A stretch of DNA of 64,000 nucleotides from Eurosta solidaginis (taxonomy: Eukaryota; Arthropoda; Insecta; Diptera; Tephritidae). The position numbers were made by a program, and so were the translations under genes. Of the stretch, positions 42,590 through 55,092 are shown in pieces. The notes under the pieces were generated by a model. The model was given only the letters and a program-made list of their open reading frames with translations. It ran no database searches and was not told the DNA's origin. Numbering within the stretch: the first letter of the stretch is position 1; each line of letters begins with the position of its first letter. The stretch is taken from the NCBI RefSeq assembly GCF_040869045.1, contig NC_090321.1:91246603-91310602 (forward strand), in the 5' to 3' direction.

Positions 42590-44600
42590 AACAGGTAGGT
42601 ACTTTGTATGAGGATGCAAAGTTTCAGGTTTTTTGTGGTCTGCTTGTAAAAACTATGACTACGAATCACGTATTTCAAAAATATATGACGAAAACGTAAC
42701 TATTTGATGAAATTTGATGAATTTTGAAGATTCTAGCCGTAAAAAAGGGGTCAAAATGACAGTTTATATGAAGTATATAATATATATACGACCGATCTCT
42801 ATGATTTTTTCAGACAACAATATATGCTATATACGTAAGCATTTTGTGAAATTTGAAGCTTCTAACTGTTAAAACGGGGCAGAAATTGCGCAAAGTTTCT
42901 TATCTGAACAATCGGTTGTATGAGATATATACTATGTGTACCACCGATCTCAATGATTTTTTCAGACATCAATATATGCTATACACGTAAGCAGTTGGTG
43001 AAATTTGAAGCTTCTAGCTGTTAAAATGGGGTAGAAATTGCGAAAAGTTTCTTATCTGAACAATCGGTTGTATGAGATATATACTATATATACAACCGAT
43101 CTCTATGATTTTTTCAGACAACAAAATATGCTATATAAGTAAATATTCGGTGAAATTTGAAGCTTCTAGCTGTTAAAATGGGGTAGAAATTGCGAAAAGT
43201 TTCTTATCTGAACAATCGGTTGTATGAGATATATACTATATATACAACCGATCTCTATGATTTTTTCAGACAACAATATATGCTATATAAGTAAATATTC
43301 GGTGAAATTTGAAGCTTCTAGCTGTTAAAATGGGGCCGAAATCGTAAAAAAAATATATATATACTATTTATATATACTATATATACCATCATATATATAT
43401 TATATATATCACCGATCTCTATGATTTTTTGACACAACAATACATACTATATACGTAAGCAATCGGTGAAATTTGAAGCTTATAACTGTTAAAATGGGGA
43501 AGAAATTGCGCAAAGTTTCTTATCTGAACAATCGGTTGTATGGGATATATACTATATATACCACCGGTATCTATGATTTTCTCAGACAACAATATATGCT
43601 ATACACGTAAGCATTTGGTGAAATTTGAACATATCTAAACGATTTTTAAGATAAATATAAAATAAAAAATAGGTAGGTAATCTGTGTGGGGATGCAAAGC
43701 TTCACGTTTTTTGTGGTCTGCATGTAAAAACTATGGCTACGAATCACGTATTTCAAAAATATATGACGTAAACGTAACTATTTGATGAAATTTGATGAAT
43801 CTTGAAGCTTCTAGCCGTAAAAAAGGGGTCAATATGACAGTTTATATGAAGTAAATAATATATATACCACCGACCTCTATGATTTTTTCAGACAACAATA
43901 TATGCTATATACGAAAGCATTTTGTGAAATTTGAAGCTTCTAACTGTTAAAACGGGGCAGAAATTGCGCAAAGTTTCTTATCTGAACAATCGGTTGTATG
44001 AGATATATACTATGTATATCACCGATCTCAATGATTTTTTCAGACATCAATATATGCTATACACGTAAGCAGTTGGTGATATTTGAAGCTTCTAGCTGTT
44101 AAAATGGGGTAGAAATTGCGAAAAGTTTCTTATCTGAACAATCGGTTGTATGAGATATATACTATATATAGAACCGATCTCTATGATTTTTTCAGACAAC
44201 AATATATGCTATATACGTAAGCAATCGGTGAAATTTTAAGCTTATAGCTGTTAAAATGGGGTAGAAATTGCGAAAAGTTTCTTATCTGAACAATCGGTTG
44301 TATGAGATATATACTATATATACAACCGATCTCTATGATTTTTTCAGACAACAATACATGCTATATAAGTAAATATTTGGTGAAATTTGAAGCTTCTAGC
44401 TGTTAAAATGGGGCTAAAATTTGCAAAAATATATATATATATACTATATATATATACTATATATACCACCATATATATACTATATATACCACCGATCTTT
44501 ATGATTTTTTCAGACAACAATATATGCTATATACGTAAGCATTCGCTGAAATTTGAAGCCTCTAGCTCTTAAAATAGGGCAGTAATTACGAAAAGTTCCT
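42590..44600 (-). repeat. tandem array of ~152-bp units, first block
   Basis: Units carry CAATCGGTTGTATGAGATAT, CCGATCTCTATGATTTTTTC, GACAACAATATATGCTATA and GAAGCTTCTAGCTGTTAAAA. ATCGGTTG recurs about every 152 bp (42911, 43063). Confidence 0.88.
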
Positions 44601-45064
44601 TATCTGAACAATCGGTTGTGGGGGATATATACTATATATACGACCGATCTCATAAATTTTTTCAGGCAACAATATGTTCAATATACGAAAGTATATGGTG
44701 AAGTTTGAAGCTTCAATCTGTTAAATTGGGTAAGATATTACAAAAATCCTCTTTTTCTGAAAAATCGGTTGTATGGAGGATATATGCTATAGTGGTCCGA
44801 TCCGGTCGGTTCCGACAAATGTCTAATCGGACACCCAAATACACCTGCTCACCAAATTTTATCACGATATCTCAAAAATTGAGGGACTAGTTTGCATACA
44901 AACAGACAGACGGACAGACGGACATGGCTAAAACAACTCAGCTCTTCAACCTGATTATTTCGGTATACTTAATGGTGGGTCTATCTATTTTCCTTTAAGG
45001 ACTTACAATTTTTGGTTTCGTGACGAAATTAATATACCATTTCATTTTCATGAAAGGTATAAAA

Positions 45065-46618
45065 ATAGGTAGGTAATCTGTGTGAGGATGCAAAGCTTCA
45101 CGTTTTTTGTGGTCTGCATGTAAAAACTATGGCTACGAATCACGTATTTCAAAAATATATGACGCAAACGTAACTATTTGATGAAATTTGATGAATCTTG
45201 AAGCTTCTAGCCGTAAAAAAGGGGTCAATATGACAGTTTATATGAAGTATATAATATATATACCACCGATCTCTATGATTTTTTCAGACAACAATATATG
45301 CTATATACGAAAGCATTTTGTGAAATTTGAAGCTTCTAACTGTTAAAACGGGGCAGAAATTGCGCAAAGTTTCTTATCTGAACAATCGGTTGTATGAGAT
45401 ATATACTATGTATATCACCGATCTCAATGATTTTTTCAGACATCAATATATGCTATATACGTAAGCAATCAGTGAAATTTGAAGCTTCTAGCTGTTAAAA
45501 TGGGGTAGAAATTGCGAAAAGTTTCTTATCTGAACAATCGCTTGTATGAGATATATACTATATATAGAACCGATCTCTATGATTTTTTCAGACAACAATA
45601 TATGCTATATACGTAAGCAATCAGTGAAATTTGAAGCTTATAGCTGTTAAAATGGGGTAGAAATTGCGAAAAGTTTCTTATCTGAACAATCGGTTGTATG
45701 AGATATATACTATATATACAACCGATCTCTATGATTTTTTCAGACAACAATATATGCTATATACGTAAGCAATCGGTGAAATTTGAAGCTTATAGCTGTT
45801 AAAATGGGGTAGAAATTGCGAAAAGTTTCTTATCTGAACAATCGGTTGTATGAGATATTATATACTATATATACAACCGATCTCTATGATTTTTTCAGAC
45901 AACAATATATGCTATATAAGTAAATATTCGGTGAAATTTGAAGCTTCTAGCTGTTAAAATGGGGCTAAAATTTGCGAAAATATATATATATATGCTATAT
46001 ATATATACTATATATACCACCATATATATACTATATATACCACCGATCTTTATGATTTTTTCAGACAACAATATATGCTATATACGTAAGCATTCGCTGA
46101 AATTTGAAGCCTCTAGCTCTTAAAATAGGGCAGTAATTACGAAAATTTCCTTATCTGAACAATCGGTTGTGGGGGATATATACTATATATACGACCGATC
46201 TCATAAATTTTTTCAGGCAACAATATGTTCAATATACGAAAGTATATGGTGAAGTTTGAAGCTTCAATCTGTTAAATTGGGTAAGATATTACAAAAATCC
46301 TCTTTTTCTGAAAAATCGGTTGTATGGAGGATATATGCTATAGTGGTCCAATCCGGTCGGTTCCGACAAATGTCTAATCGGACACCCAAATACACCTGCT
46401 CACCAAATTTTATCACTATATCGCAAAAATTGAGGGACTAGTTTGCATACAAACAGACAGACGGACAGACGGACAGACGGACATGGCTAAAACAACTCAG
46501 CTCTTCAACCTGATTATTTCGGTATACTTAATGGTGGGTCTATCTATTTTCCTTTAAGGACTTACAATTTTCGGTTTCGTGACGAAATTAATATACCATT
46601 TCATTTTCATGAAAGGTA
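45065..46618 (-). repeat. duplicated element segment, second block
   Basis: This repeats 43669-45064 with near identity. Landmarks at its far end are 1,551 bp apart (44387/45938; 44705/46256) but at its near end about 1,396 bp apart, so the second copy holds one extra ~152-bp unit. Confidence 0.85.
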
Positions 46619-46624
46619 TAAAAA

Positions 46625-47692
46625 GGTACGTGGTTATTCAGTGTGCACAATTTAATTATAAATTAGTGAAAGTGGAAAGTGCGCGAGTGATTTTGTGAAA
46701 AATAAAATACAAAATTAAATTTGATTTGTACAAATAGCCTTTTTTACCATCAAATATTGCTTGCCGCCGACGGTAAATAATATTTGACACGGCTTAAGGG
46801 TCTTCGCGGTTGCATTATTGCACACAAATATTTGTACAAACAGTGTTTGGGAATGTTTTAATAGGAAAGTGCAAGTAATTTTTCAAAATTTAATTAATTC
46901 AATTCACATTTATATGACTTGCACTTCTCTGTTATTAACAGCCCACAACAACAACACTGCACTGTGTAATTAACCTCACTTTGGGTTTGGTTCATCACAG
47001 TTGAATTTGAGAAAAATTAATTTCACAAAATTCACTCGGTTTTTAATTAAATTCACTTTTTTAAAATATAATTTGAGCGTTTATTTAGTGGACGGAACAT
47101 TTTTCCTCCAACTTTGCTCAGTTTTTCACTTGCGTTTGATTTAAATATACTGTGCTACATACATATATACACGCACACGTACATAAATATATTTGAATTC
47201 AAGAAAAATTAATTTCACAAAAGTCACTCGGGTTTTCATTCAATTCACTTTTTAAAACAAAACAATTTAATTTGAGCATTTATTTAGTGGACGGAACAAT
47301 TTTCCTCCAACTTTGCTCAGTTGATTCGCTTGCGTTTGATTTTAAATATATACTGTGCTACATACATATATACACGCACATACATAAATATTTTTGGTTG
47401 GCGAGCAATAATTTTTTTTAACACGTATATTTATACGTACATATATACAGTCCACTGGTTTTTCACTCTGAAAATTATTAAATTTCAGTTTACTCGTTTC
47501 AAAATAAATATTTACGTTTGTAATTTTACACAAAATTTGTCAGAAATTTATTTAATTTGTTGGGTTGATTTTGTTGGTGGAAAGCGTTAACTAATTTATA
47601 TTAGCAAATTGGGTAATTCCACAGACACTGACTCTGTGCATTTAATATTTTTGAAAATATTCATTGTTTGTAATATTTAAAATATTTTCAAT
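46625..47692 (+). other. BEL leader with a 192-bp tandem duplication
   Basis: Non-coding leader ahead of gag. 47011-47202 is repeated at 47203-47395 (GAAAAATTAATTTCACAAAA, TTTATTTAGTGGACGGAACA, CCTCCAACTTTGCTCAGTT, ACTGTGCTACATACATATAT). Short frames in it are chance. Confidence 0.6.
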
Positions 47693-48600
47693 ATGGAAGC
47701 ATATAACCGCCTAGCAGACACCGTAATTGAATTCGACATCGAATTCTTAAGCAAACCCACAAGCGAGCACTCTAAAAATTCGCTGAAAATTCAGCAGCAG
47801 GAGTTGAAGTCCATGTGGGATAAAACCAAAGCTGCTTTCGATGATCTGCTAGTGGCCGAGGACATTACCGCTAAAGACGTTACTGCAATTAGAAAGAAAA
47901 ATAAATCATGCTATACCGTTTTTGTGCGGTGCATGACAAAAATTAATGACCTGTCGGAAAAATTTGAGAAGGCAGAGAAGGAGAACGATGCTGCCTTCAC
48001 ACCACGCAATTTGCATTTAGCACCTTGTGATACTGATATATTCAAAGGTGATTATTTGTCATGACCAACTTTTCGTGACATGTTCACGGCCATTTATATT
48101 CTAAATAAAAGCCTGTCGCCAGTACAAAAATTATATTATCTCATACAAAAAACCCAAGGTGAAGCCAGAGAAATCGTTAAGAAATGCGAATTGACGAATG
48201 ATGGTTTTGATATAGCTTGGAAAAATTTGTGCGACAGGTATGAAAATAAAAGAATATTAGTCAACACTCAATTAAAGATTCTTTTCAACCTTCAATCAGT
48301 CGAAACTGAATGCGGCAATTCAATAAAAAGATTACAAAGGTAAGTCATCATATTGACATATCTAATTGGGATCCAATTATTACATACTTATGTTCAACTA
48401 AGCTTCCTGATGTGACCCTTTCGCTATGGGAACAGTCCGTAGAAAACAAGACAGAAACTTCCAAGTGGGCGGTTATGGACCGATTTCTGACAAATCGTTT
48501 TCAAACGTTAGAATCAGTCTCAGGTTTAAGAGGTACAAAGAGTACAAAACCTCAAAGGTACAAAACTCAAAGCAGGCCTCTGAACATCCCCCAAAGAAAC
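47693..48600 (+). pseudogene. gag: BEL Gag N-terminal and capsid region, broken
   Basis: It starts MEAYNRLADTVIEFDIEF and continues with a charged helical segment. TGA at 48062-48064 sits where LSWPTF is the family pattern, i.e. a TGG-to-TGA change. The same frame resumes with FRDMFTAIYILNKSLSPVQK and SIKRLQR, the BEL capsid signature, then stops at 48341-48343. DISNWDPIITYLCSTKLPD continues in another frame, implying a short deletion near 48335. A third shift near 48570 leads into the zinc knuckles. Confidence 0.8.
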
Positions 48601-49439
48601 TTGGCGCTTTCCAAGCAAGTGTAGCTAAAGGCACTTGTAAAATGTGTCAAAGCAATGACCACAAAATTTATGCGTGTTCAAAGTTCAAAAATTTTAACAC
48701 CAATGAAAGACTTGCTTTCATAAAAAGAAATAGCTTCTGCCTAAACTGTCTGTCATCGGGGCATTCAGTGTCAAAATGCACAAGTGCGCACAATTGCAGC
48801 AACTGCCATTTAAGACATAATACCCTTCTGCATTTACAGACAAGTAAGGAAAAACCCAAACAGGCTAATAATTCTGCAGATTTGTCGGATGAGCAACCAT
48901 ACACTTCAAAGCAAGCTCAATCTCAAAATGAATCTGCAAAACAAAAAAAGCAGCAAAATAAAACTACTGTAAAATCTAATTTTATTAATACCAGTAAAGG
49001 GGTTTTACTAGGCACAGCTCGCGTCACCATTCATTATAATGGTACAGATTTTTCCGCCAGAGCTCTCATAGATTCGGGATCTGAATGCTCTTTTATCACT
49101 GAAAGACTCAGACGAAGAATCAACCTGCCAACTCGAAAGATGCATGCTCAAGTTTCGGGTATCAATAATTCAGTTTCTGCGCAGGTAAAAGAGGCATGCG
49201 CCATTCAGTTGCGGTCCCCAGTTGACCCACTAATTTCTGTTGACGCTTTAGTTTTAGTTCTACCACATTTGACAGGTAATTTGCCAACATGCGATGTTAG
49301 TGCATTAACACAACAAGCATTCCCTGATCTAGTGCTTGCGGATAAACGTTTCTTCGTGAATGATCCAGTTGATCTTGTTCTGGGCGGGGATATTTATCCG
49401 CAAATCATATTAGACGGTATCAAAAAAAAATATTCTTAG
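48600..49439 (+). CDS. BEL Gag zinc knuckles and aspartyl protease
   Basis: This is the downstream part of a 337-codon frame (the frame opens at 48426 but is out of register with Gag until about 48570). Three Cys/His knuckles are visible: CKMCQSNDHKIYAC, CLNCLSSGHSVSKC and CSNCHLRHNTLLH, which bind RNA in BEL Gag. A Lys/Gln-rich linker follows. Then comes the retropepsin-like domain, with ALIDSGSECSFI (active-site DSG) and the second signature LVLGGDIYPQII. It ends at TAG 49437-49439, reached only because nine A at 49422-49430 shift the frame; with one A fewer the frame would enter the RT region. Confidence 0.85.
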   Translation, partial: LGAFQASVAKGTCKMCQSNDHKIYACSKFKNFNTNERLAFIKRNSFCLNCLSSGHSVSKCTSAHNCSNCHLRHNTLLHLQTSKEKPKQANNSADLSDEQPYTSKQAQSQNESAKQKKQQNKTTVKSNFINTSKGVLLGTARVTIHYNGTDFSARALIDSGSECSFITERLRRRINLPTRKMHAQVSGINNSVSAQVKEACAIQLRSPVDPLISVDALVLVLPHLTGNLPTCDVSALTQQAFPDLVLADKRFFVNDPVDLVLGGDIYPQIILDGIKKKYS

Positions 49440-50925
49440 CACTCTTTTAGCTCAAGAAACTGTCTTTGGTTGGATACTGACTGGTCGTGCTGATGCAGCC
49501 AGTCCAACCAATCATAATCGGGTATCCTTTTACAATGAAGTGGCTTTAGACAAGCAGCTAAGGTCATTTTGGGAGCTCGAAGACACGCCGAAAGCTAAAG
49601 CCTCCACATTAGAAGATACATTTTGTGAGGAATTGTATCAACGTACAACGCAGCGGAATTCTGACGGAAGATACATTGTGTCGCTTCCGTTCAGGTCAGA
49701 ATTCCCAGGAGAGATAAATCTAGGTCCATCATTAAGAATAGCGTGCTCTCAATTCTATAAAAATGAAACCCGACTTAGAAAAAATCTCGATTTACAGAAG
49801 GAGTACAATAGAGTCATACTAGAATACGAGACTCTGGGGCATATGTCAAAATTAGATTCAATTCAATCGGCCAATGCGGTCGATAATTACTATTTACCAC
49901 ATCATGCAGTAATAAAAGAAGAAAGCATCTCTACCAAAGTTAGAGTTGTTTTCAATGCTTCATCACTCTCTTCGAATGGTGTCAGCCTGAACGATGTTCT
50001 TCTTCCTGGTCCTGTGCTTCAGGCTGATCTACCAACATTAATCCTTCGCTGGCGACTTTTCAGATACGTCTTCAATAGCGATATTGAGAAGATGTATAGG
50101 CAAATCCTAGTAGATCATAATCATACAAGATACCAAAGAATAGTTTTCCGCTCAAGTCCAGATGAACAAATCAGTCTGTATGAGCTCAAAACAGTGACAT
50201 TTGGTATCAATTGTGCTCCTTATCTAGCAATAAGGACTTTACTTAAACTGGCTGATGATTCCGAAAAATCTCATCCAATCGGTTCAAATATCCTACGAAA
50301 AAATATGTATGTCGACGACGTTCTTTCGGGAGGGCATACTATTGCATCTGCGATCAGAGCAAGAGATGAAATTTCCAGGGTTTTAAGTTCAGCTGGTTTT
50401 CCATTACGAAAATGGACTTCAAAGTCCAGTAAAATATTACAGGGTATTCCCAAAGCTCATCTACTGAGCGAAGATTTCTCAGAATTTGAAGATTCAAGTA
50501 GTGTAAAGGCGCTCGGTATTAGGTGGAATGCTCATTCCGATCAGTTTTACTTCATAGCAAACCCTATAGAAGAAAACACCGAGCCCACAAAAAGAGCGAT
50601 ACTATCTACTATCGCAAAACTCTTTGACCCATTAGGGTGGCTAGCTCCAACAATTATCGTGGCAAAAATGATCATGCAAAATATCTGGTTAGAGGGTACT
50701 GGCTGGGATGAAACCGTTTCGTCTTCAACATTAGACAGGTGGAAAAATTTTACCAATACGTACAAGGATATCGACAAAATACGAATACCGCGATGGGTAG
50801 CCTTTTCTCCAACAGAAAAGGTCGAAATCCACGGGTTCTGCGACGCCTCCGAGAAAGCGTATGGTGCAGCCGTGTATTTGACAGTGGAAACACGAAAGAT
50901 TGTAGTCAACCTGAATCTTATTTAA
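49431..50925 (+). CDS. BEL reverse transcriptase with truncated RNase H
   Basis: Conserved linker text (LLAQETVFGWILTG) precedes the ATG at 49540, so the true domain starts upstream in this frame. RT blocks: VRVVFNASS, LNDVLLPGP, NSDIEKMYRQI (motif A Asp), TFGINCAPYLA and MYVDDVLSGG, with the catalytic YVDD at residues 257-260 of the ATG-started frame, then the thumb with LFDPLGWLAP. RNase H begins with HGFCDASEKAYGAAVYL and is cut about 15 residues later. The stop at 50923-50925 follows an abrupt join to post-RNase H sequence. The polymerase core looks intact. Confidence 0.88.
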
Positions 50926-52340
50926 TTTCCTCAGATGAAATTAAAACTACAACAACCCGTTTAATAAAACTTGCTCAGAAGCAATATTATGGATCAGAAA
51001 TTTCAAGTTTGCAATCCAAAACACCAATTGGATCTAAAAGCGAAATACTTTCGCTCACTCCATATCTTGATGAAGACGAAGTAGTGAAAACGGGTGGACG
51101 ACTTGGTGCATCCAAAGATACTACCGAATCTGAACGCCATCCCATAATACTTCCATACAATTGTAGGTTTACACGTCTGTATGTTCAATTTGTCCATGAA
51201 ATGTCTCTCCATGGTGAAAACCAATTAATGCTGCGCATCATTAGAACTCAATACTGGATTCCAAAAGTTAAAACCATGATACGATCCGTAATTCATAATT
51301 GTAAGATCTGCACGATCTTCAAGAAACGATCGCAAAATCAGCTCATGGGAATTCTACCTCAAGAACGCACCACATTTTCGCGTGCATTTACCAATACAGG
51401 GGTAGATTTCGCAGGGCCTTTCGATATTAAGAGTTACAGTGGGCGCGGGTGTCGTACCTCAAAGGGTTACGTTTGTCTGTTCGTTTGCTTTTCTACTAAG
51501 GCCATACATTTAGAAGCCACTAGTAATTTGAGCACTTCCTCGTTTCTAGCCGCTCTTTCAAGATTCGTAGCTAGACGAGGATGTCCAAGAAACATTTATT
51601 CGGACAATGGAACAAATTTTGTCGGTGCATCACGTGCATTAAAAACTGAATTTAATGAATTTCTTGCCGATGCAAGAAACCAAACCCTGTCGAAATATTC
51701 CCATCAGGCATTAAATTGGCATTTCATACCAGCAGGAGCTCCACACATGGGAGGACTATGGGAAGCGGGAGTGAAAATCTTTAAAAGCCACTTCAAAAAA
51801 GCGGCCTTAAACAACATATTCACTTTTGAGGAATTTAACACATTGTTATGTAGAATTGAGTCGTGTCTCAATTCTCGCCCTCTTAGCCCCGCTTCAAATG
51901 AACCATCTGACCTTGAGCCTCTAACACCAGGACACTTTCTGATTGGAGGACACCTATTAGCACCAGCGGAAATCAGCGTTGATGAAAATACTGCCTCAAT
52001 AGTCAATCGCTGGCAGAAACTCAAGGCATTACATCAAAACTTCTGCAGAAGATGGAAATCAGAATATCTTTCGAAACTACAGAAACGGATAAAATGGAAG
52101 CATCCTAAATCAAATATGCAAGTCGGAGATATGGTGGTTATACGGGAAGACAATCTTCCTCCCAACGAATGGAGATTGGGGCGTTTGATAAGGTTACACC
52201 CTGGATCAGACAACCGGGTTCGCGTTGTGGATTTAAGAACTGATAGGGGGCAAGTCACAAGACCACCTGCCAAACTACTATTATTACCACCATATACCGC
52301 GGAAACCGACAACACGACAGACCCTAATATTCAGAAGTAA
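50890..52340 (+). CDS. BEL integrase
   Basis: The useful part starts at about 50895; sequence before it in this frame overlaps RT out of register. Order: LIKLAQKQYYGSEI linker, HPIILP, the zinc-binding HHCC domain (VHEMSLHG ... CKICTIFKK), and the catalytic core with Asp in NTGVDFAGPF, Asp in IYSDNGTNFVGA and Glu in GGLWEAGVK. It finishes with the BEL C-terminal block TPGHFLIGG, NRWQKL, WRLGRL and VVDLRT. All three catalytic acids are present. Stop at 52338-52340. It would insert element cDNA if supplied with a complete Pol. Confidence 0.88.
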
Positions 52341-54110
52341 CGCTACAATCGGAGTTACAAAATCTCCACACATAAAAAAAAAAAAAAAAACTTCTAACCC
52401 AAACTAATCAACTTCAACAAAACTCATAGTGGAAACAAAAATATCTTTTTTGATCCAGCCTAATGTTACATACGTACATATGCATGCTTGCGCACATGGG
52501 TGGTATGGTTTACATTTACAAAGGCAACAATATTTTGCTACAATTGATGGACACATTTTATTATTAAATGTTAAATTTTTAATGCGTTTTTACACACTCA
52601 CTACAAAGTGAAGTTATATCTGGGTAGTCTCCACCGAAAACATGTGCACAAACATGTACATGCATTGGAGTGCATGGAATCATGAAGGAAAAATTTTCGG
52701 GTCTGCTTAGGCAATCAAAAAAAAAAAAAAATCGTGGGTTCGCAAACCACATATTACATCATGAAATTTCCCTCAAATAAATATTTCCTTTGTTCTTTTT
52801 GCTTAATGCATTATATATAAGGGTGCTCACATAAACATAATTTTTTATTTTTGTTGCGAAGAAACGAAAAAAAGGATAGTACAATGGCAAAGGCAACGTT
52901 ACTTAAATTAAACAAAATCGCTGCCAATTCCATTGCATGCACCCGTTTTTATCGAAATAAAAATAAAAACAAAAATAAAATAAGTAACAAAAAAAAAAAA
53001 AAAAAATTACGGAAATAAAAATTTTTCAATTAAGGACACCCTAATAAAATGCACGGCACATAGCACAATTCCTTTTTACTTTTCGAAGTAAAAAGTTTAA
53101 ATACAAAACAAAGAACAAAAATTTTCTAATAAAAAAAAAAAAAAAAAACAGAGGAGAAATTTCGGATTGCTCGGCTCACCCTAATGCAACATATTGCAAT
53201 TAAGTTTTTGCTTTTCAAAGCAAAAGCCAACACTTGAAAAAAAAATGTTTTTTCTTTCACAATAAAAAAAAAGCCTGCACACCCTACTACATATGTATGT
53301 TGTCACTCCACGATCGCATAATTTTATTGCGGATCGTTGCAAAAAACAAAAAAAACACAATCACACACTTTTCACTATGCCAGTTACTCTGCTTTGGTGA
53401 AGGTTTTTTTTTTTGCTTGACCTTTCATAGGTCTTCATTATCATATCTTTTTTCCTCTCTTTTTTTGTTGTAATATATACACATATGTATATTTTGTTTC
53501 ACAAAAACACTTCACTAACGACAAATTAACGACGGAAAAGTTAAATACCCGCGATTTACATTACTCGCCCGCACACGCACTAATTAAAATTACAATTTTA
53601 AGAAAGAATTCACTCCCGCACGTTTTTTTTTCTTTTCGTTTCATTAATTAATCCGGAACTGAAGTTAGTGAAATATGCAATATATCGATATTGCAACCAA
53701 TCGATTCACTAGTACGGTAGCATAAGGGTATTGACACATCATCAATTATCCGTAAGGCTACATGCGTCACATGCGGAAAAGCATGACGTAGACATTTACA
53801 TTTTTGAGAAACGAGTTAGTAATCAAAAATAAATGCTATAAATGCTTGGAAATGTATAAATTAGACATGAAAATCTTTCCTGGTAATGTTTGGGTTAGCG
53901 TTGTTTCTGTCTTGGCGGTCCGAGGGTATCATTTGTAAAACAAATGAATAGCAGTTATACTACACTACAATACATCCATCGCGTATTTATTTATCGCATA
54001 CTTTACCCTGCTTCCACCAACAACCCCTTATAAGGTGAAGTCTACATTTACCTTGTCAGAATTGCTCGCCAACCGAAATACGCTCGCTACGTCGATGAAA
54101 TTAGAACAAC
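52341..54110. other. A/T-rich DNA, possible BEL 3' end, no gene
   Basis: Poly(A) runs at 52374, 52718, 52989 and 53132, and simple TATGTA tracts. A 3' LTR might lie here, but no match to the leader region was found. A 79-residue frame is low complexity. Confidence 0.4.
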
Positions 54111-54946
54111 CAAAGAGAGTAGATTAATAAGAGGGAGCATTGTAGAGTCGTTCATTCTCCACAAAGTGGGACGGCTGCACCAGGAATACACCATACGTTT
54201 TGCTCCCGCTTCGTTTTCACCATCTGGATTAAAAAAGTCATGAGCCTGGGCATTCGCGCAATTTTAGTGATGTAAATTGCATGGCACCAGCGCCAATGCG
54301 GTGCCAGCTCAATGGTAACTCATTGACGCAATTACTCCAAGGGAATTTTTGACGCTATTTAGTAATGACATTTCACTTGCGCTATTGTGTGAAACGACTT
54401 TTGTGTGTCAGGCACGAGTTTGGTGTTATTGGCGCTACTGGCAATGATGACACTGAGCTGATGACGGTAGCGCTGGTAGTTCAGCCTTTGAATCAGAGAA
54501 AGAATTGATGACCCGTGTAAATTATTATGGCTTTGGCTATTATTGGCTGTGACTTTGAACTAAATAAATGTTGCGGACATAACAAGCAGAGTCATTTTTG
54601 AGTTTGATATTTTAGATTTAATGCGCAATTGATATGGGTGTGTTTGAGCAGCCAAATAATAACAGTAGTATTGCTAAAGTGCTGCTTAGTTGATGGAATG
54701 TCGCTAATTTCCTAGAGATGATCAATAGATTGGTCAACATTTCGTTCAACGAACGCGCGAAATTGCCACATCTGCTCAAATGTTGCTGAAGAACGTTATC
54801 CGCTGTCATAAAAAGTAACACTGCTGCAGCTCGAACACACCCTATATCGGGAAAGTAAGAAATAGACAACTTAGCTTTTTTTTACAAATCGCTTGGCTGA
54901 GATTTTCATTTGTTGATTTAACTTAAGCTGTTATGCCAATATTTTT
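54111..54946. repeat. left arm of an 836-bp inverted repeat
   Basis: It pairs with 55093-55928 (coordinates sum to 110039) with only a handful of differences seen, for example GCTATTTAGTA against GCTACTTAGTA, and GGGACGGCTGCACC against GGGGCGGCTTCACC. An 83-residue frame (54869-54618) occurs identically in both arms but has no domain. Confidence 0.9.
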
Positions 54947-55092
54947 CAGCCACCTTATTTTCAAATAGGTAATTTTTCCAAAGGCAAAATAAATTACAAA
55001 GTTAAACAGCCTTATAAAATCAGCTATGTTGAGGCGGACAGCATAGCAAAAAGTATGGTGAATTCCTGGTACAGCCGTTCCACAATTTCCAC

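Larger units (their letters stand above)
42413..46624 (-). mobile_element. Helentron/DINE-1-like family 2, with internal duplication
   Basis: Read on the minus strand: 5' end at 46624 (TTTTTATACCTTTCATGAAAA with ATACCTTTCATG/ATGGTAT fold), (GTCC)n microsatellite at 46455-46485, core, many ~152-bp repeats, then a 3' end with the perfect hairpin GTCTTCGGC-TGT-GCCGAAGAC (about 42429-42449) and CTTACTT. A second 5' terminus with microsatellite lies inside at 44900-45064, showing a tandem duplication of element sequence. No Rep/helicase gene. It has the same architecture as family 1 but little sequence identity. Confidence 0.75.
47693..52340 (+). mobile_element. BEL/Pao LTR retrotransposon coding region, defective
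   Basis: Gag, protease, RT, a stub of RNase H, and integrase follow in BEL/Pao order. Breaks: TGA at 48062-48064; frame loss near 48335 and near 48570; +1 in a run of nine A at 49422-49430; and a deletion with frameshift near 50900. The element is non-autonomous for reverse transcription, though its integrase frame is open. Confidence 0.88.

Noticed and set aside
52341..53600. 3' LTR of the BEL element
   Set aside because: No stretch here could be matched to the leader/LTR region at 41896-42412 or 46625-47692.
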